Of a stretch of DNA of 64,000 bases, positions 18,209 to 26,371 are shown piece by piece. A program made the translations under genes and the position numbers. Each line of letters starts with the position of its first letter. The first letter of the stretch is position 1. Below the pieces are notes generated by a model. It made no database searches. It saw nothing but the letters and a program-made list of their open reading frames with translations, and was not told the origin of the DNA. The stretch is from Pseudobdellovibrionaceae bacterium. GTDB taxonomy: Bacteria > Bdellovibrionota > Bdellovibrionia > Bdellovibrionales > Bdellovibrionaceae. The DNA lies in NCBI GenBank assembly GCA_019637955.1, contig JAHBUS010000002.1:124001-188000 (forward strand), read 5' to 3'.

Positions 18209-18234
18209 TCCTGACAGATTTCGAGTCCAGTGAT

Positions 18235-18687
18235 CTAGGCTTCGAAAGAGATAAAGACCTTGAGCTGAGCGGAGCAAAGAAGGTCTCCGCTCGATGTCGT
18301 GACCGAACCCTTAAAGACATGAATCTCGCCGAGTTGGCGTGACGGTCCCACCTCAACCCTCAACGTGTCGCCGGCGCGCACTTTTGGGATCGCGTCGCCG
18401 AATTCGGCTTTGGTGACCGCGACCAGAAAAGCGCGTTTGGGCGTCTGCACGACGTTTTGATCGCGGACGTGACAAGCGCCGACGAAGCCTTGGCCCTGCG
18501 CCATGAATTCGATCAGGCTGGAGGGGCGGAGCTCTCCATTCGAAAAGTAAAGACCCTCCGGCTTGAGGTGCACAAGGGCTTCGCCGCCTTCGGGACCGTA
18601 AGCGGTGACCTCGTCAATCCAAACCATGGGCGCACGGTGCGGGAGGTAGGCGCTGAGCTCGGAGGTGGGCACGGTTTGGCGCTTCAT
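18235..18687 (-). CDS. hotdog 3-hydroxyacyl-ACP dehydratase (ApeP-like)
   Basis: A 150-residue single hotdog domain with YLPHRAPMVWIDEV at residues 14-27, the start motif of the dehydratases found in aryl-polyene clusters, followed by the central helix SSLIEFMAQGQGF. It should remove water from the 3-hydroxyacyl-ACP intermediate so that each extension leaves a conjugated double bond. It is the last gene of a six-gene minus-strand unit and overlaps the ligase stop by 4 bases. A second dehydratase is encoded on the other strand at 24.5 kb; aryl-polyene systems also use two. Confidence 0.75.
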   Translation of the reverse strand: MKRQTVPTSELSAYLPHRAPMVWIDEVTAYGPEGGEALVHLKPEGLYFSNGELRPSSLIEFMAQGQGFVGACHVRDQNVVQTPKRAFLVAVTKAEFGDAIPKVRAGDTLRVEVGPSRQLGEIHVFKGSVTTSSGDLLCSAQLKVFISFEA

Positions 18688-19916
18688 GAAGAGCCCACCT
18701 CTTCAAAGAGACGGCGGCAGGCCTTGCGATCAAGTTTGAGGCTTTCGTTTTGAGGAAATTCGCGAACTTCGCGCAAATGAGAGGTCTTGATTTGGATCCC
18801 GAACTCTTCGCGCACCAGATCCCCGAGGTTTTTGGGGGCTTGTCCTTTGAGAAGAAGTCCGAGGTCCTCGCCGAAGCGCTCGTCTTTGACCGCGAGTGCG
18901 ACCGCGCTCACGTCGAGTTTCTGCGCGAGCACGAGTTCGATCTGTTCGAGCGAATACTTTTGCCCGCCGCGATTGAGAATCAGATCCAGCCGCCCACGGT
19001 AGAGCCACATCCCATCGGGACGCACTTCAATGTCGTCGCGGATTGTGAGCTGCGAAGGAAATTTGATTCCCGCCTCGTCGATCGTGGCCAAACAAAGAGA
19101 AGGGCCCGAGATGCGCACGCCTTCGCCATGAAGAGGCTCGGGGTGAGCGTCTTTGAGAGGAAAGCCGATTTCGCTATCTTCGCGCGGGGGCTGCCCGGGC
19201 GGGTGGTGCGTGATGCCAGGGCAAGCCTCGGTGCAGCCGTAGCCGATGCTGGGTTTTTCGATGCGCAGATCGTCGCGGATTGAATTCCAGAGCCGAACGG
19301 TCACCGGCGCGCCGCCGATGATGCACGAATAGCTGGGCGCGAGCCCGTGATCTTCATGGATCAAGTCGTAAAAATGAGTCGGCGTTCCCAGCGTGAGCAG
19401 TCCGGGGTCAGCCAGACGCGCGCGCTTTTGATGGGAGTCACGGGTGTATTTGCCTTCGGGCGTGTGCAGCGGGATGCCGAGACGGATCGACTGCACGTAA
19501 CCGAGGAGAAGTCCGAAGGTGTGAAACGGCTGAGGGTAGCAGAAGATCGACGTGATCCGAGCGGCATCGAAAACCGAGAGAATCCCGTTCAAAGAACTTT
19601 CGATGTTCTTTTTCGAGTACAGCACCAAACGCGGCCGGCCACTGATGCTTCCGGAGGTGAAAACACCCAAAACGGGCGTGGCGGGATAAAGCGATTGGGC
19701 GCGGTATTTCGAAAAGCCGTCGCGGGGGAGCGCGGCCCTCTCGGACTCACTCCATTCGCCATGGAAGCTGATGTCTCCTTCGGGCAGGTGTTGCACGAAG
19801 CTGAAGTCTTTTAGCAAAGGCGGGCAGAGCACGAGGAGCTGTTCGCCGCTCCACGCGGCTTGAATCAAACTCAAAAGATCGGGGTGGTGGTACCCCTTCC
19901 AGAGGACAATCTTCAA
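18684..19916 (-). CDS. AMP-dependent acyl/aryl ligase (starter activation, ApeH-like)
   Basis: A 410-residue ANL-family adenylating enzyme, shorter than full-length acyl-CoA synthetases (about 500). It has the phosphate loop FTSGSISGRPR at residues 86-96, YGCTEACPG (A5 region), LDLILNRGGQKYS (A8 hinge) and a C-terminal Lys394 in NESLKLD. By analogy with ApeH it should activate the aromatic starter acid made by the neighbouring ammonia-lyase and load it onto a carrier protein. The start is a TTG overlapping the TGA of the flavoenzyme gene (TTGA); no ATG lies near. Confidence 0.8.
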   Translation of the reverse strand: MKIVLWKGYHHPDLLSLIQAAWSGEQLLVLCPPLLKDFSFVQHLPEGDISFHGEWSESERAALPRDGFSKYRAQSLYPATPVLGVFTSGSISGRPRLVLYSKKNIESSLNGILSVFDAARITSIFCYPQPFHTFGLLLGYVQSIRLGIPLHTPEGKYTRDSHQKRARLADPGLLTLGTPTHFYDLIHEDHGLAPSYSCIIGGAPVTVRLWNSIRDDLRIEKPSIGYGCTEACPGITHHPPGQPPREDSEIGFPLKDAHPEPLHGEGVRISGPSLCLATIDEAGIKFPSQLTIRDDIEVRPDGMWLYRGRLDLILNRGGQKYSLEQIELVLAQKLDVSAVALAVKDERFGEDLGLLLKGQAPKNLGDLVREEFGIQIKTSHLREVREFPQNESLKLDRKACRRLFEEVGSS

Positions 19917-21097
19917 AGCACGCTCTTCGAGAACAAGAAATTGTCCTCATTCCACACGTCGCCCGCGACCGCGGAGGTAAAGCCCTTGCGCATGTTCTCG
20001 CGTTCGAGGGTCTTCTTCATGTCGGCCACGAAGGTGCCTTGATAGAACATCGAGATCAAACCGTAAAAGCGTTTGGCGCCGAGGCGCACGCGCGCCTCAT
20101 AGGCTTGGCCCACGCCGTTGTCCTTAAAACTTCCTTTATGAGGAAAGATTTGGAGCAAGGCCTCGGCGGCCATCTTGGACGAGGAGACGGACATGTGCAC
20201 GCCCGAAGAAAAAATCGGATCCAGGAACAGGGCGGCGTCTCCCGACAAAATCCAGCGATCGCCGAAGAACGTTTCGCAGGTGTGAGAGTAGTTTCCGATG
20301 CGGTGAACGTCCATGGCCTGCTGGGCGTTTTGCATCCGTCGCGCGACCGAGGGGCTTTGTTTCAAGGTGCGGTCCAGGTAAGCGCCCCAATCCTTTTCGC
20401 CATCGAAGAACTCGGAGCTGCGGACCACGCCGACCGAAGTCACGTTTCCTTTAAAAGGAATCATCCAGGTCCATGACCGTTGCGGCAAGAGTCCGATGAT
20501 GATGTCGCCCTCATCGCGCCCTGGAGCGCGCTCAACGTCGGTGTAATGCGAAAACACCGCGACGTTATTCAAACTTTTATTGGCCTGACGGATCTTCATT
20601 TTAAGGCCCAAGAGAGAATCGCGGCCCGAGATGTCCATCAGGTACGCGCACGAGTACTCGTCTTTATCCGTGCGCAAGCTTGCGCCCTGATCCGTGATCG
20701 TGATGTCCTTGACCATTTCGGGTTGATACACGGTCGCGCCGGATTTGCGGGCGTGGTCCAAAAGGTCACGGTCGAATTTTGAGCGCTCAACTTCGAACGC
20801 CATCGGGATGTCGCGGTTCAAGCCTTCGGTAAAGCCGAAGTAGATCTCATCGTCATTGCGGTAATCGATGAAACGCGCGCCCCACTTGGGAATGTAGTTG
20901 CCATTATTGAGGGTGTCGTAAAAACCGATCTCTTTGAAAAGAGGCATGGTTGCCGGCAGAAGAGACTCGCCGATATGAAAGCGCGGAAACTCCTCGCGCT
21001 CGATCACGCCCACGTCCAGACCCGCGCGGGCCAAAACCGTGGCGGCCGTGCTGCCGCCAGGGCCGCCGCCGATGATGATCACGTCATGTTTTTTCAT
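19913..21097 (-). CDS. flavin-dependent halogenase-like monooxygenase
   Basis: A 394-residue FAD protein. The dinucleotide loop IIIGGGPGGSTAA lies at residues 7-19 and GESLLP at 43-48. Lys71 in YIPKWGA sits where halogenases keep the catalytic lysine. The halogenase signature WTWMIP is at 209-214, and the DPIFSSGVHMS segment at 293-303 matches the FxPxSxG-type motif of phenolic flavin halogenases. Xanthomonadins are brominated and some flexirubins chlorinated, so halogenation of the aryl head is reasonable. Hydroxylation by a relative of the same fold cannot be excluded. The ATG follows AGGAG and overlaps the ammonia-lyase stop by 4 bases. Confidence 0.75.
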   Translation of the reverse strand: MKKHDVIIIGGGPGGSTAATVLARAGLDVGVIEREEFPRFHIGESLLPATMPLFKEIGFYDTLNNGNYIPKWGARFIDYRNDDEIYFGFTEGLNRDIPMAFEVERSKFDRDLLDHARKSGATVYQPEMVKDITITDQGASLRTDKDEYSCAYLMDISGRDSLLGLKMKIRQANKSLNNVAVFSHYTDVERAPGRDEGDIIIGLLPQRSWTWMIPFKGNVTSVGVVRSSEFFDGEKDWGAYLDRTLKQSPSVARRMQNAQQAMDVHRIGNYSHTCETFFGDRWILSGDAALFLDPIFSSGVHMSVSSSKMAAEALLQIFPHKGSFKDNGVGQAYEARVRLGAKRFYGLISMFYQGTFVADMKKTLERENMRKGFTSAVAGDVWNEDNFLFSKSVL

Positions 21098-22674
21098 AGC
21101 GACATCTCCTTGAGGAAGTCCGGATTCTTCGACCAGTTCTTCATCTTTTCTCGCACGAGGACCACGTACTTCTCGAGCGGTTGATCGTGCGAAACGAAGG
21201 GCACCAGCGCCCGGATCTCGCTGTACAAAAATGACGAGTCGTGGCCTTGCAGTTTGATCCCGCGCAGGTCGAGGGCTTGGGCGAGACAGATCAGATACAT
21301 CGACGAAATCGTAAACAGCGGCTCCAGCATGCTTTGGCACTGGACGGAGGCGCTCATGCCGAGGCTGACCTTGTCTTGATTGTGCGACTCGCTCGAGCGC
21401 GAAAAGATGCTATTGGGAGTGGCGCGCGCCAAAATCTCGGAGGTGATGGCCGACACCGCTTGGTGCAGGCCCTTGAGGCCGTGGTGCAAGAAGCGCTCGC
21501 TTTCGGGAAGCGTGTTCCAAGCCGCCAGATTCGGCGGAAGTCCCCGGTTTGATTTTTCATCGACGAGACTCATCAGCTGACGGTCGATCAAGTCGGCGAT
21601 CTGCGCGAGCGAGATCTTGAGGTAGTCGGTGCCTTGACTCAAATAGCCGCCGTAGAAATTGCCGCCCATTTGCAATTCGCCCTCGTCGCCAATGAGCGGA
21701 TTGTCCGACACGCTGTCGATCTCGGCCTGCAACCAAGTCTTGCAGAGGTCCAGGGTCTCGAACACGGGACCTAAGATCTGCGGCGTGCAGCGAAGGGAGT
21801 AGCGGTCTTGCACCTGTTCAATGCGGCCGTCTTGCTCGCGGAATTGCGTGAGCGGTTTGTTGGTGTGACCCTCTTCTTGCAGCAGGCGGCGGACCGTTTT
21901 GGCGACGCGCTTTTGGCCGGGTGAAGTTTTCGCGCGTTCATTCACGAGGGCGCCGAAGGGCTCGCCGCGCCCTTTGAGCACCAGGCACAGCCACGCCGTT
22001 GAAAGGCTCGCGAGCTTGACTAAAAATTGCGATTGGCTCCAGTTCACCATAAACAGCCCGGCCATGGTGGACGTTCCATTGACGAGCGCCAGACCCTCTT
22101 TGGGTTTGAGACGGTAAGGCATCAGGCCTTTCTCGTACAAAACCTCCGCGGTGGGACGCAGGCGTTCCTTGTCATAGACGCGGCCTTCGCCTTGAAGAAT
22201 CTGCGCCAGGTAGGCGAGCGGAATCAAATCGCCGCTCGCACCGAGCGAACCCTCTTGCGGGATCGCCGGGACCCAGTCGTTCTCGAGAAACAGACGCATG
22301 CGATCGACGAGCTCCCAGCTCACGCCCGAGTAGCCGCGGCTCAAAGAATTGAGGCGCACTAAAAACGTGGCGCGCGCGGCTTCGACCGGCAGTAAGGGGC
22401 CGGTGCCGCACAAAAGATACGAAACCAAATTGGCTTGCAACTGTTCAGAGTGTTCGAGCGACACGGGCCGCGTGCAGCTGTCACCGAATCCGGTGGTCAC
22501 GCCGTAGATGGGAATTTTTTGTTCGAGCAAAGTCTGCAGGCGGGCGTGCGAGGCTTCGACACGTTCGCGGGCGTGAGCGGAAACGGTGACCGCGCGGTAA
22601 TGATCGCGGTTCAAAGAAAAATCGAGAACGTCGGCAAAGGCCAATGATCCCTGATCCAAGGTCAACGTTTTCAC
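21094..22674 (-). CDS. aromatic amino acid ammonia-lyase (HAL/TAL/PAL family)
   Basis: A 526-residue MIO enzyme. The prosthetic group forms from Ala146-Ser147-Gly148 in GSLGASGDL. The catalytic Tyr57 is in YGVTTGFG and the C-terminal half shows SVSDNPL. At the substrate-selectivity position (LVSYLLCG) it has Tyr86-Leu87 rather than the Ser-His of histidine ammonia-lyases; the Leu matches the His-Leu of Rhodobacter tyrosine ammonia-lyase. No other histidine-degradation gene is nearby. It probably deaminates Tyr or Phe to coumarate or cinnamate as the polyene starter. The GTG start was chosen because it follows AGGGGGA just after the preceding stop; an ATG 15 codons upstream gives an unnatural N-terminus. 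Confidence 0.85.
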   Translation of the reverse strand: MKTLTLDQGSLAFADVLDFSLNRDHYRAVTVSAHARERVEASHARLQTLLEQKIPIYGVTTGFGDSCTRPVSLEHSEQLQANLVSYLLCGTGPLLPVEAARATFLVRLNSLSRGYSGVSWELVDRMRLFLENDWVPAIPQEGSLGASGDLIPLAYLAQILQGEGRVYDKERLRPTAEVLYEKGLMPYRLKPKEGLALVNGTSTMAGLFMVNWSQSQFLVKLASLSTAWLCLVLKGRGEPFGALVNERAKTSPGQKRVAKTVRRLLQEEGHTNKPLTQFREQDGRIEQVQDRYSLRCTPQILGPVFETLDLCKTWLQAEIDSVSDNPLIGDEGELQMGGNFYGGYLSQGTDYLKISLAQIADLIDRQLMSLVDEKSNRGLPPNLAAWNTLPESERFLHHGLKGLHQAVSAITSEILARATPNSIFSRSSESHNQDKVSLGMSASVQCQSMLEPLFTISSMYLICLAQALDLRGIKLQGHDSSFLYSEIRALVPFVSHDQPLEKYVVLVREKMKNWSKNPDFLKEMSL

Positions 22675-22682
22675 AAATCCCC

Positions 22683-23330
22683 CTACGGGGCCTTCGCGTC
22701 CCATTGGCGAAGATCCCATTCCGACGACAGGGCGAAAGTGGATTCGGGAGCTCGATCCGTTTCGAGCCAGCGCCAGAAATCCGCATCCGTCGGCCGCGTC
22801 TTGAACGGGTCATTTTTCCTTGATTTGAGGGGCTCAATCAAGAGTCTTGCGGAGGGGTCGGAGTTGTCCGAGTGCATCAGGCGGGCGAAGTGCGCGCTCC
22901 AGTTGGAGCCGTCAAGCGGGCGGGCGCCCACGATCCAAATTTCGGGGTTCGTCGAGTCGCAAAGACCCAAGGCCTCTTCAATCCCGGTGAGCCAAGTGAA
23001 CGGATCATTTTGAAAACACAGCACCGGCCCTTGCCAGCCCATGACCTGCATGAGGGGCACGGCGCGCACGCTCGGCAGCGTGTGCACGAACCGTGAAGGA
23101 CTGGGCACGTCGGCCTTCGCAAAGAGAAAATCCGTTTCGGACGAAGAGCCTGCGCTCGCGAGAAGAATCATGGATGGGACGTGGCCTGCGGGGAGCACTT
23201 GTCGCGAAAAGGCTTGCGCCAAGCCATAAGCCGGTGCGTCGAGCTGGTACCAGCGGTCGACCTTGGCGCTCCAAGAGGGGACCTCCGGTGTCGGAAACGA
23301 ATACTGAAGCTGAGCGAACTCCAGTCTCAT
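22683..23330 (-). CDS. truncated ketosynthase-like protein
   Basis: A 215-residue protein without a named motif. The stretch FVHTLPSVRAVPLMQVMGW-GPVLCF, followed by LTGIEEALGL and IWIVGAR, follows the course of the ketosynthase N-terminal half (substrate tunnel, nucleophile-elbow region, central helix, following strand). No GTG-His or Lys-His region exists, so it cannot be a complete ketosynthase. Similar short KS-like proteins accompany aryl-polyene ketosynthases, probably as chain-length or interaction partners. It overlaps the catalytic ketosynthase upstream by 4 bases, consistent with a heterodimer. The assignment rests on pattern and position and is tentative. Confidence 0.45.
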   Translation of the reverse strand: MRLEFAQLQYSFPTPEVPSWSAKVDRWYQLDAPAYGLAQAFSRQVLPAGHVPSMILLASAGSSSETDFLFAKADVPSPSRFVHTLPSVRAVPLMQVMGWQGPVLCFQNDPFTWLTGIEEALGLCDSTNPEIWIVGARPLDGSNWSAHFARLMHSDNSDPSARLLIEPLKSRKNDPFKTRPTDADFWRWLETDRAPESTFALSSEWDLRQWDAKAP

Positions 23331-24457
23331 TCACGCCCCGATTCTAAGAGCAGAGCGGCATGCAAACCGCCGAATCCCAGCGAGGTGATCAAGAAGCGTG
23401 TCCAAGGGTGAGTTTGGGGATGGGCCGCCGTCATCTCGGTCGTGACGTAGCGGCCTTGAAAAGACGAATCGAGGGCCTGCGTGTTCGCCAAAGCAAAGAG
23501 ACGCTGATGGCGCAAAGCTTCGCAGCCCGCGATCAAATCCAGGGCGCCGCTCACGGCCAGCGTGTGGCCCACGCTCCACTTGGTTCCGGTGATCCAAGGC
23601 GATGGTGCGCTGAAGAGCTGATGAAAGACGTGATCTTCGGTCGAGTCATTCGCCGGCGTGCCGGTGCCGTGCGCGACAATAAAGTCGGGGGATTTATGAC
23701 CTTTGAGAGCGAGAGCGGCGGCCCGCCGCAGGCTTTCGCCCGACTGCGAGGGTTTGGTGACCGCAAAGCCTTCGGCATCAAGGCCCATCCCGGCAAGGCG
23801 GACCCGGCGGCCTTGAGGCTTCGCGCTCAGCACGAGGGCGGCGGTCGCTTCGCCTAAGAAAAATCCGGAGCGCGCGCCGTCGAACGGGCGGGTTTGATCG
23901 GGCGTGATCACGCGCAAGGCCTGAAAGCCTTTGATGACAAAAGCGCCGACGCTGTCGGCGGCGAGCACGATCACGTGATCAAAGTTTTGCTTCTCCAGCC
24001 ATGTTTGGGCCAGGAAACAAGCGGCGAGCGTCGAGGCGCACGCGTTGCTCACACCCGCGGTCTTGGCGGTCTTCAAGCCGGTCTTGGCGACAAAATCTTC
24101 AAGCAAAGGCATGAGCGTGTCTTGCTTGGGGGCCTGAGTCGACGTCCAAATCACGTCGTCGATGAAACCTTTGGTCGAGGCCAAGATCACGCCGATTTTA
24201 CCGTCGATCGTGAGGCCCGAGCGCGCTTCCTTCCAGGAGCGGAGGAGATCACCAAGCAGGCTCTCGCGCTGCGAGATTTCGGCATGGGGGCGGGTGTAGG
24301 CTTTGACCGCCGGGATCGCGCCCGCGGCGTGTGGCCAGAAAACACGGTTGAGGCTGATGGCGTGCGAGTGATCGGTGCCCTGCTCAAGCCCGCGCCAGAA
24401 GGGCGCGATGCCGTCTCCCGCCGCCGTGGTGCAGCCGTAGCCGGTGATCCACGTCAT
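23327..24457 (-). CDS. beta-ketoacyl-ACP synthase (catalytic, KS-1)
   Basis: A 376-residue thiolase-fold condensing enzyme of the FabF/type II polyketide type. The triad is intact: Cys140 in SNACAST, His263 in VAHGTGTP, and Lys293...His298 in KWSVGH. It would condense the growing polyene with malonyl-ACP. It heads the six-gene minus-strand unit with the KS-like partner, ammonia-lyase, flavoenzyme, ligase and dehydratase. The dehydratase at 24.5 kb is divergent from it, 50 bases away. Confidence 0.85.
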   Translation of the reverse strand: MTWITGYGCTTAAGDGIAPFWRGLEQGTDHSHAISLNRVFWPHAAGAIPAVKAYTRPHAEISQRESLLGDLLRSWKEARSGLTIDGKIGVILASTKGFIDDVIWTSTQAPKQDTLMPLLEDFVAKTGLKTAKTAGVSNACASTLAACFLAQTWLEKQNFDHVIVLAADSVGAFVIKGFQALRVITPDQTRPFDGARSGFFLGEATAALVLSAKPQGRRVRLAGMGLDAEGFAVTKPSQSGESLRRAAALALKGHKSPDFIVAHGTGTPANDSTEDHVFHQLFSAPSPWITGTKWSVGHTLAVSGALDLIAGCEALRHQRLFALANTQALDSSFQGRYVTTEMTAAHPQTHPWTRFLITSLGFGGLHAALLLESGRE

Positions 24458-24507
24458 CGACGCGCTCCCGTTTTGCCAGCGTCCACAAAGTCTGCCATGG
24501 TTGAAGA

Positions 24508-24882
24508 ATGATCGATCAGCATCAAGCGTTTCCGTTCAACGTCAGTCCCTTGCCGAGCGAGGCCACCGAGATCTCGTACGAGTGGGACTGCCCCGTCCAG
24601 TTACCGTACTACGAAGGCCACTTCCCTGGCCAAGCGATTTTGCCGGGCGTGGCGGTTCTGGATGCGAGCCTTGAACTCACGCGCAGGGCCTGGGGCCGGT
24701 CTCTGAAATTGCGCAAAGTGATTTCGATGAAATTCTCATCGACCGTCAGGCCGGGGATGAAGATCCGCATTCATGTCAAACGTGAAGCGCAGAACCAATG
24801 GCTCACGGAGTGGACCGATCTGGCGACGGGTGAAAATCTGGCTTATTTGGATTTTGAAACGGCCTCGGCCGCCAAGTTGTAA
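24508..24882 (+). CDS. hotdog 3-hydroxyacyl-ACP dehydratase (FabZ/ApeI-like)
   Basis: A 124-residue hotdog protein with YYEGHFPGQAILPGVAVLD; His38 and Asp52 occupy the positions of the catalytic His and acid of FabZ-type dehydratases. It is a second dehydratase of the cluster, smaller than FabZ (about 150). It is the only gene on the plus strand between two minus-strand units, and its 3' end overlaps the 3' end of the carrier protein gene by 40 bases. It pairs functionally with the dehydratase at 18.2 kb. Confidence 0.8.
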   Translation: MIDQHQAFPFNVSPLPSEATEISYEWDCPVQLPYYEGHFPGQAILPGVAVLDASLELTRRAWGRSLKLRKVISMKFSSTVRPGMKIRIHVKREAQNQWLTEWTDLATGENLAYLDFETASAAKL

Positions 24883-25106
24883 ACGTCTTGAAGCGTGCGC
24901 AGCGACGTGAGTTTCTCGCCTTCGACTTTGATGCCAAATTTATCTTCGATGTAAACCAGCATGTCGACGGCATCGAGGCTGTCGAGACCGAGTTCTTTGA
25001 GCGCGGCGGAGGGAACCAGTTTTTCGGGCGGGATTTCAAATCCGCTCGCCATCAAATCGTTAATTTGTTGGATCAAACTGGGATCGACGGGATCTTGGTT
25101 CAGCAC
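24843..25106 (-). CDS. acyl carrier protein (ACP-1)
   Basis: An 87-residue carrier protein with the phosphopantetheine site LGLDSLDAVDM, Ser43. It would hold the growing polyene chain or the aromatic starter. The start is a GTG preceded by AAGGA with 7 bases of spacing; an ATG 7 bases upstream is out of frame. It is the last gene of the unit fabG-like, CrtI-like, ketosynthase, ACP, lying 47 bases after the ketosynthase, and it converges on the plus-strand dehydratase with a 40-base overlap. Confidence 0.9.
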   Translation of the reverse strand: MLNQDPVDPSLIQQINDLMASGFEIPPEKLVPSAALKELGLDSLDAVDMLVYIEDKFGIKVEGEKLTSLRTLQDVYNLAAEAVSKSK

Positions 25107-25153
25107 GCTTCATTCCTTTTTCGAGGACTTTTTCGGAAGGAGCGGATCGGGAT

Positions 25154-26371
25154 CTATTTCTGCGCAAAAACCAAGCAGGTGTTCATACCGCCGAAGGCAA
25201 AGTTGTTGCTGACGACGGTCTTGACCGGGGTTTGGCGCGGCGCTTTCAAAAGATCGATTCCGCTGCACTCAGGATCCACTATTGCAAGGTTCCGATTCGG
25301 AATCAAGAGCCCATGTTCCATCATTTTGATGGAGCAAATCAACTCCACCGTCCCGCACGCCGCCAGCGAGTGGCCAAAGTGGCCCTTGAGACTGCTCACC
25401 GGCACCGTGTTCTGAAACACATTCTGAATCGCCTTGGCCTCCTCGGCATCGCCATGAACGGTGCCCGTGGCGTGAGCGTTGAGGTAGTCGACCTCTTCGG
25501 CCTTCACACCCGCGCGCTCAAGTGAGAGCCGCATGACTGAGGCCATGGTGGTGGCGCTGGATTGGGTCATGTGCGAGGCATCGCACTGATACGCACCGCC
25601 CTTGATTTCGGCGAGCCGATGGGCGCCGCGAGCCTGGGCGTGCGCTTCGCTCTCAAGGACGACGACGCCCGCTCCTTCGGAGACGACGAGCCCATCGCGC
25701 TTTTGATCAAAAGGACGTGACGCCTCATCGGGCTTGTCATTGTAGCCACGCGAAGCCGCTTGCACGATATCGAAGACGCCCGCGCTCATGTAATGAAGTT
25801 CATCCGCGCCGCCCGCGACGACCACGTCGTACAGGCCGGCCTTGATCAGCTCCCAGCCCAAGATCACCGCCTGGGTGGACGTCGCGCAGGCGCACGAGGG
25901 GGAGAGCAGAGCGCCGTTGAATTCCAGCGCGGCCGCGACATTGGCGGCGACCGAGTGGTTCATGGTTTTAAAAAACGAAGTCGAGACTTGGCCTTCAGGC
26001 CCGCCGCGCTCGATGATTTTTTTAAAGTACGTCTCCAGCGTCTCGGGACTTCCGGAGGTGGATCCCAAAATGAGCAGAACGCGCGGGGAGTTGAGGTTCT
26101 CTTTGCTTAAAGCCGCCTGCTCAAGCGCTTGGAAGGTCGCGAGCGAGGCCATCTCCGACATGCGCGACATCGCCCGGCGGGTTTGGCGCGGCAGGTGCGC
26201 GACGCTGTACTCGCCCACGGGCGCGCCGAGAAGGGAGTGCAGGCCGTTGTGCTGTTTCCATTCGGGAAACGCGCGCACGCCGGTGCGGCCGTCGCGCAAA
26301 CCTTGAAACGTCGACTCGACATCGGTTCCCAGGGAGGTGAGGGCTCCCATTCCCGTGACGAAAACTTTCAT
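25154..26371 (-). CDS. beta-ketoacyl-ACP synthase II type (KS-2)
   Basis: At 405 residues this is the closest of the ketosynthases to canonical FabF. Cys162 lies in SCACATST, His300 in LNAHATGT, and Lys329 and His334 in LKGHFGH. The C-terminus NNFAFGGMNTCLVF is complete. It probably carries out iterative chain extension, like ApeO in aryl-polyene clusters. It overlaps the CrtI-like gene by 4 bases and is followed by the carrier protein. Confidence 0.9.
   Translation of the reverse strand: MKVFVTGMGALTSLGTDVESTFQGLRDGRTGVRAFPEWKQHNGLHSLLGAPVGEYSVAHLPRQTRRAMSRMSEMASLATFQALEQAALSKENLNSPRVLLILGSTSGSPETLETYFKKIIERGGPEGQVSTSFFKTMNHSVAANVAAALEFNGALLSPSCACATSTQAVILGWELIKAGLYDVVVAGGADELHYMSAGVFDIVQAASRGYNDKPDEASRPFDQKRDGLVVSEGAGVVVLESEAHAQARGAHRLAEIKGGAYQCDASHMTQSSATTMASVMRLSLERAGVKAEEVDYLNAHATGTVHGDAEEAKAIQNVFQNTVPVSSLKGHFGHSLAACGTVELICSIKMMEHGLLIPNRNLAIVDPECSGIDLLKAPRQTPVKTVVSNNFAFGGMNTCLVFAQK

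Noticed and set aside
18209-18245. Imperfect inverted repeat TTTCGA...TCGAAA between convergent genes, possible terminator
   Set aside because: Only a 6-base stem with a long loop and no T run.
21094-22674. Considered as histidine ammonia-lyase of a hut pathway
   Set aside because: No hutU, hutI or hutG nearby, and the selectivity residues are not Ser-His.
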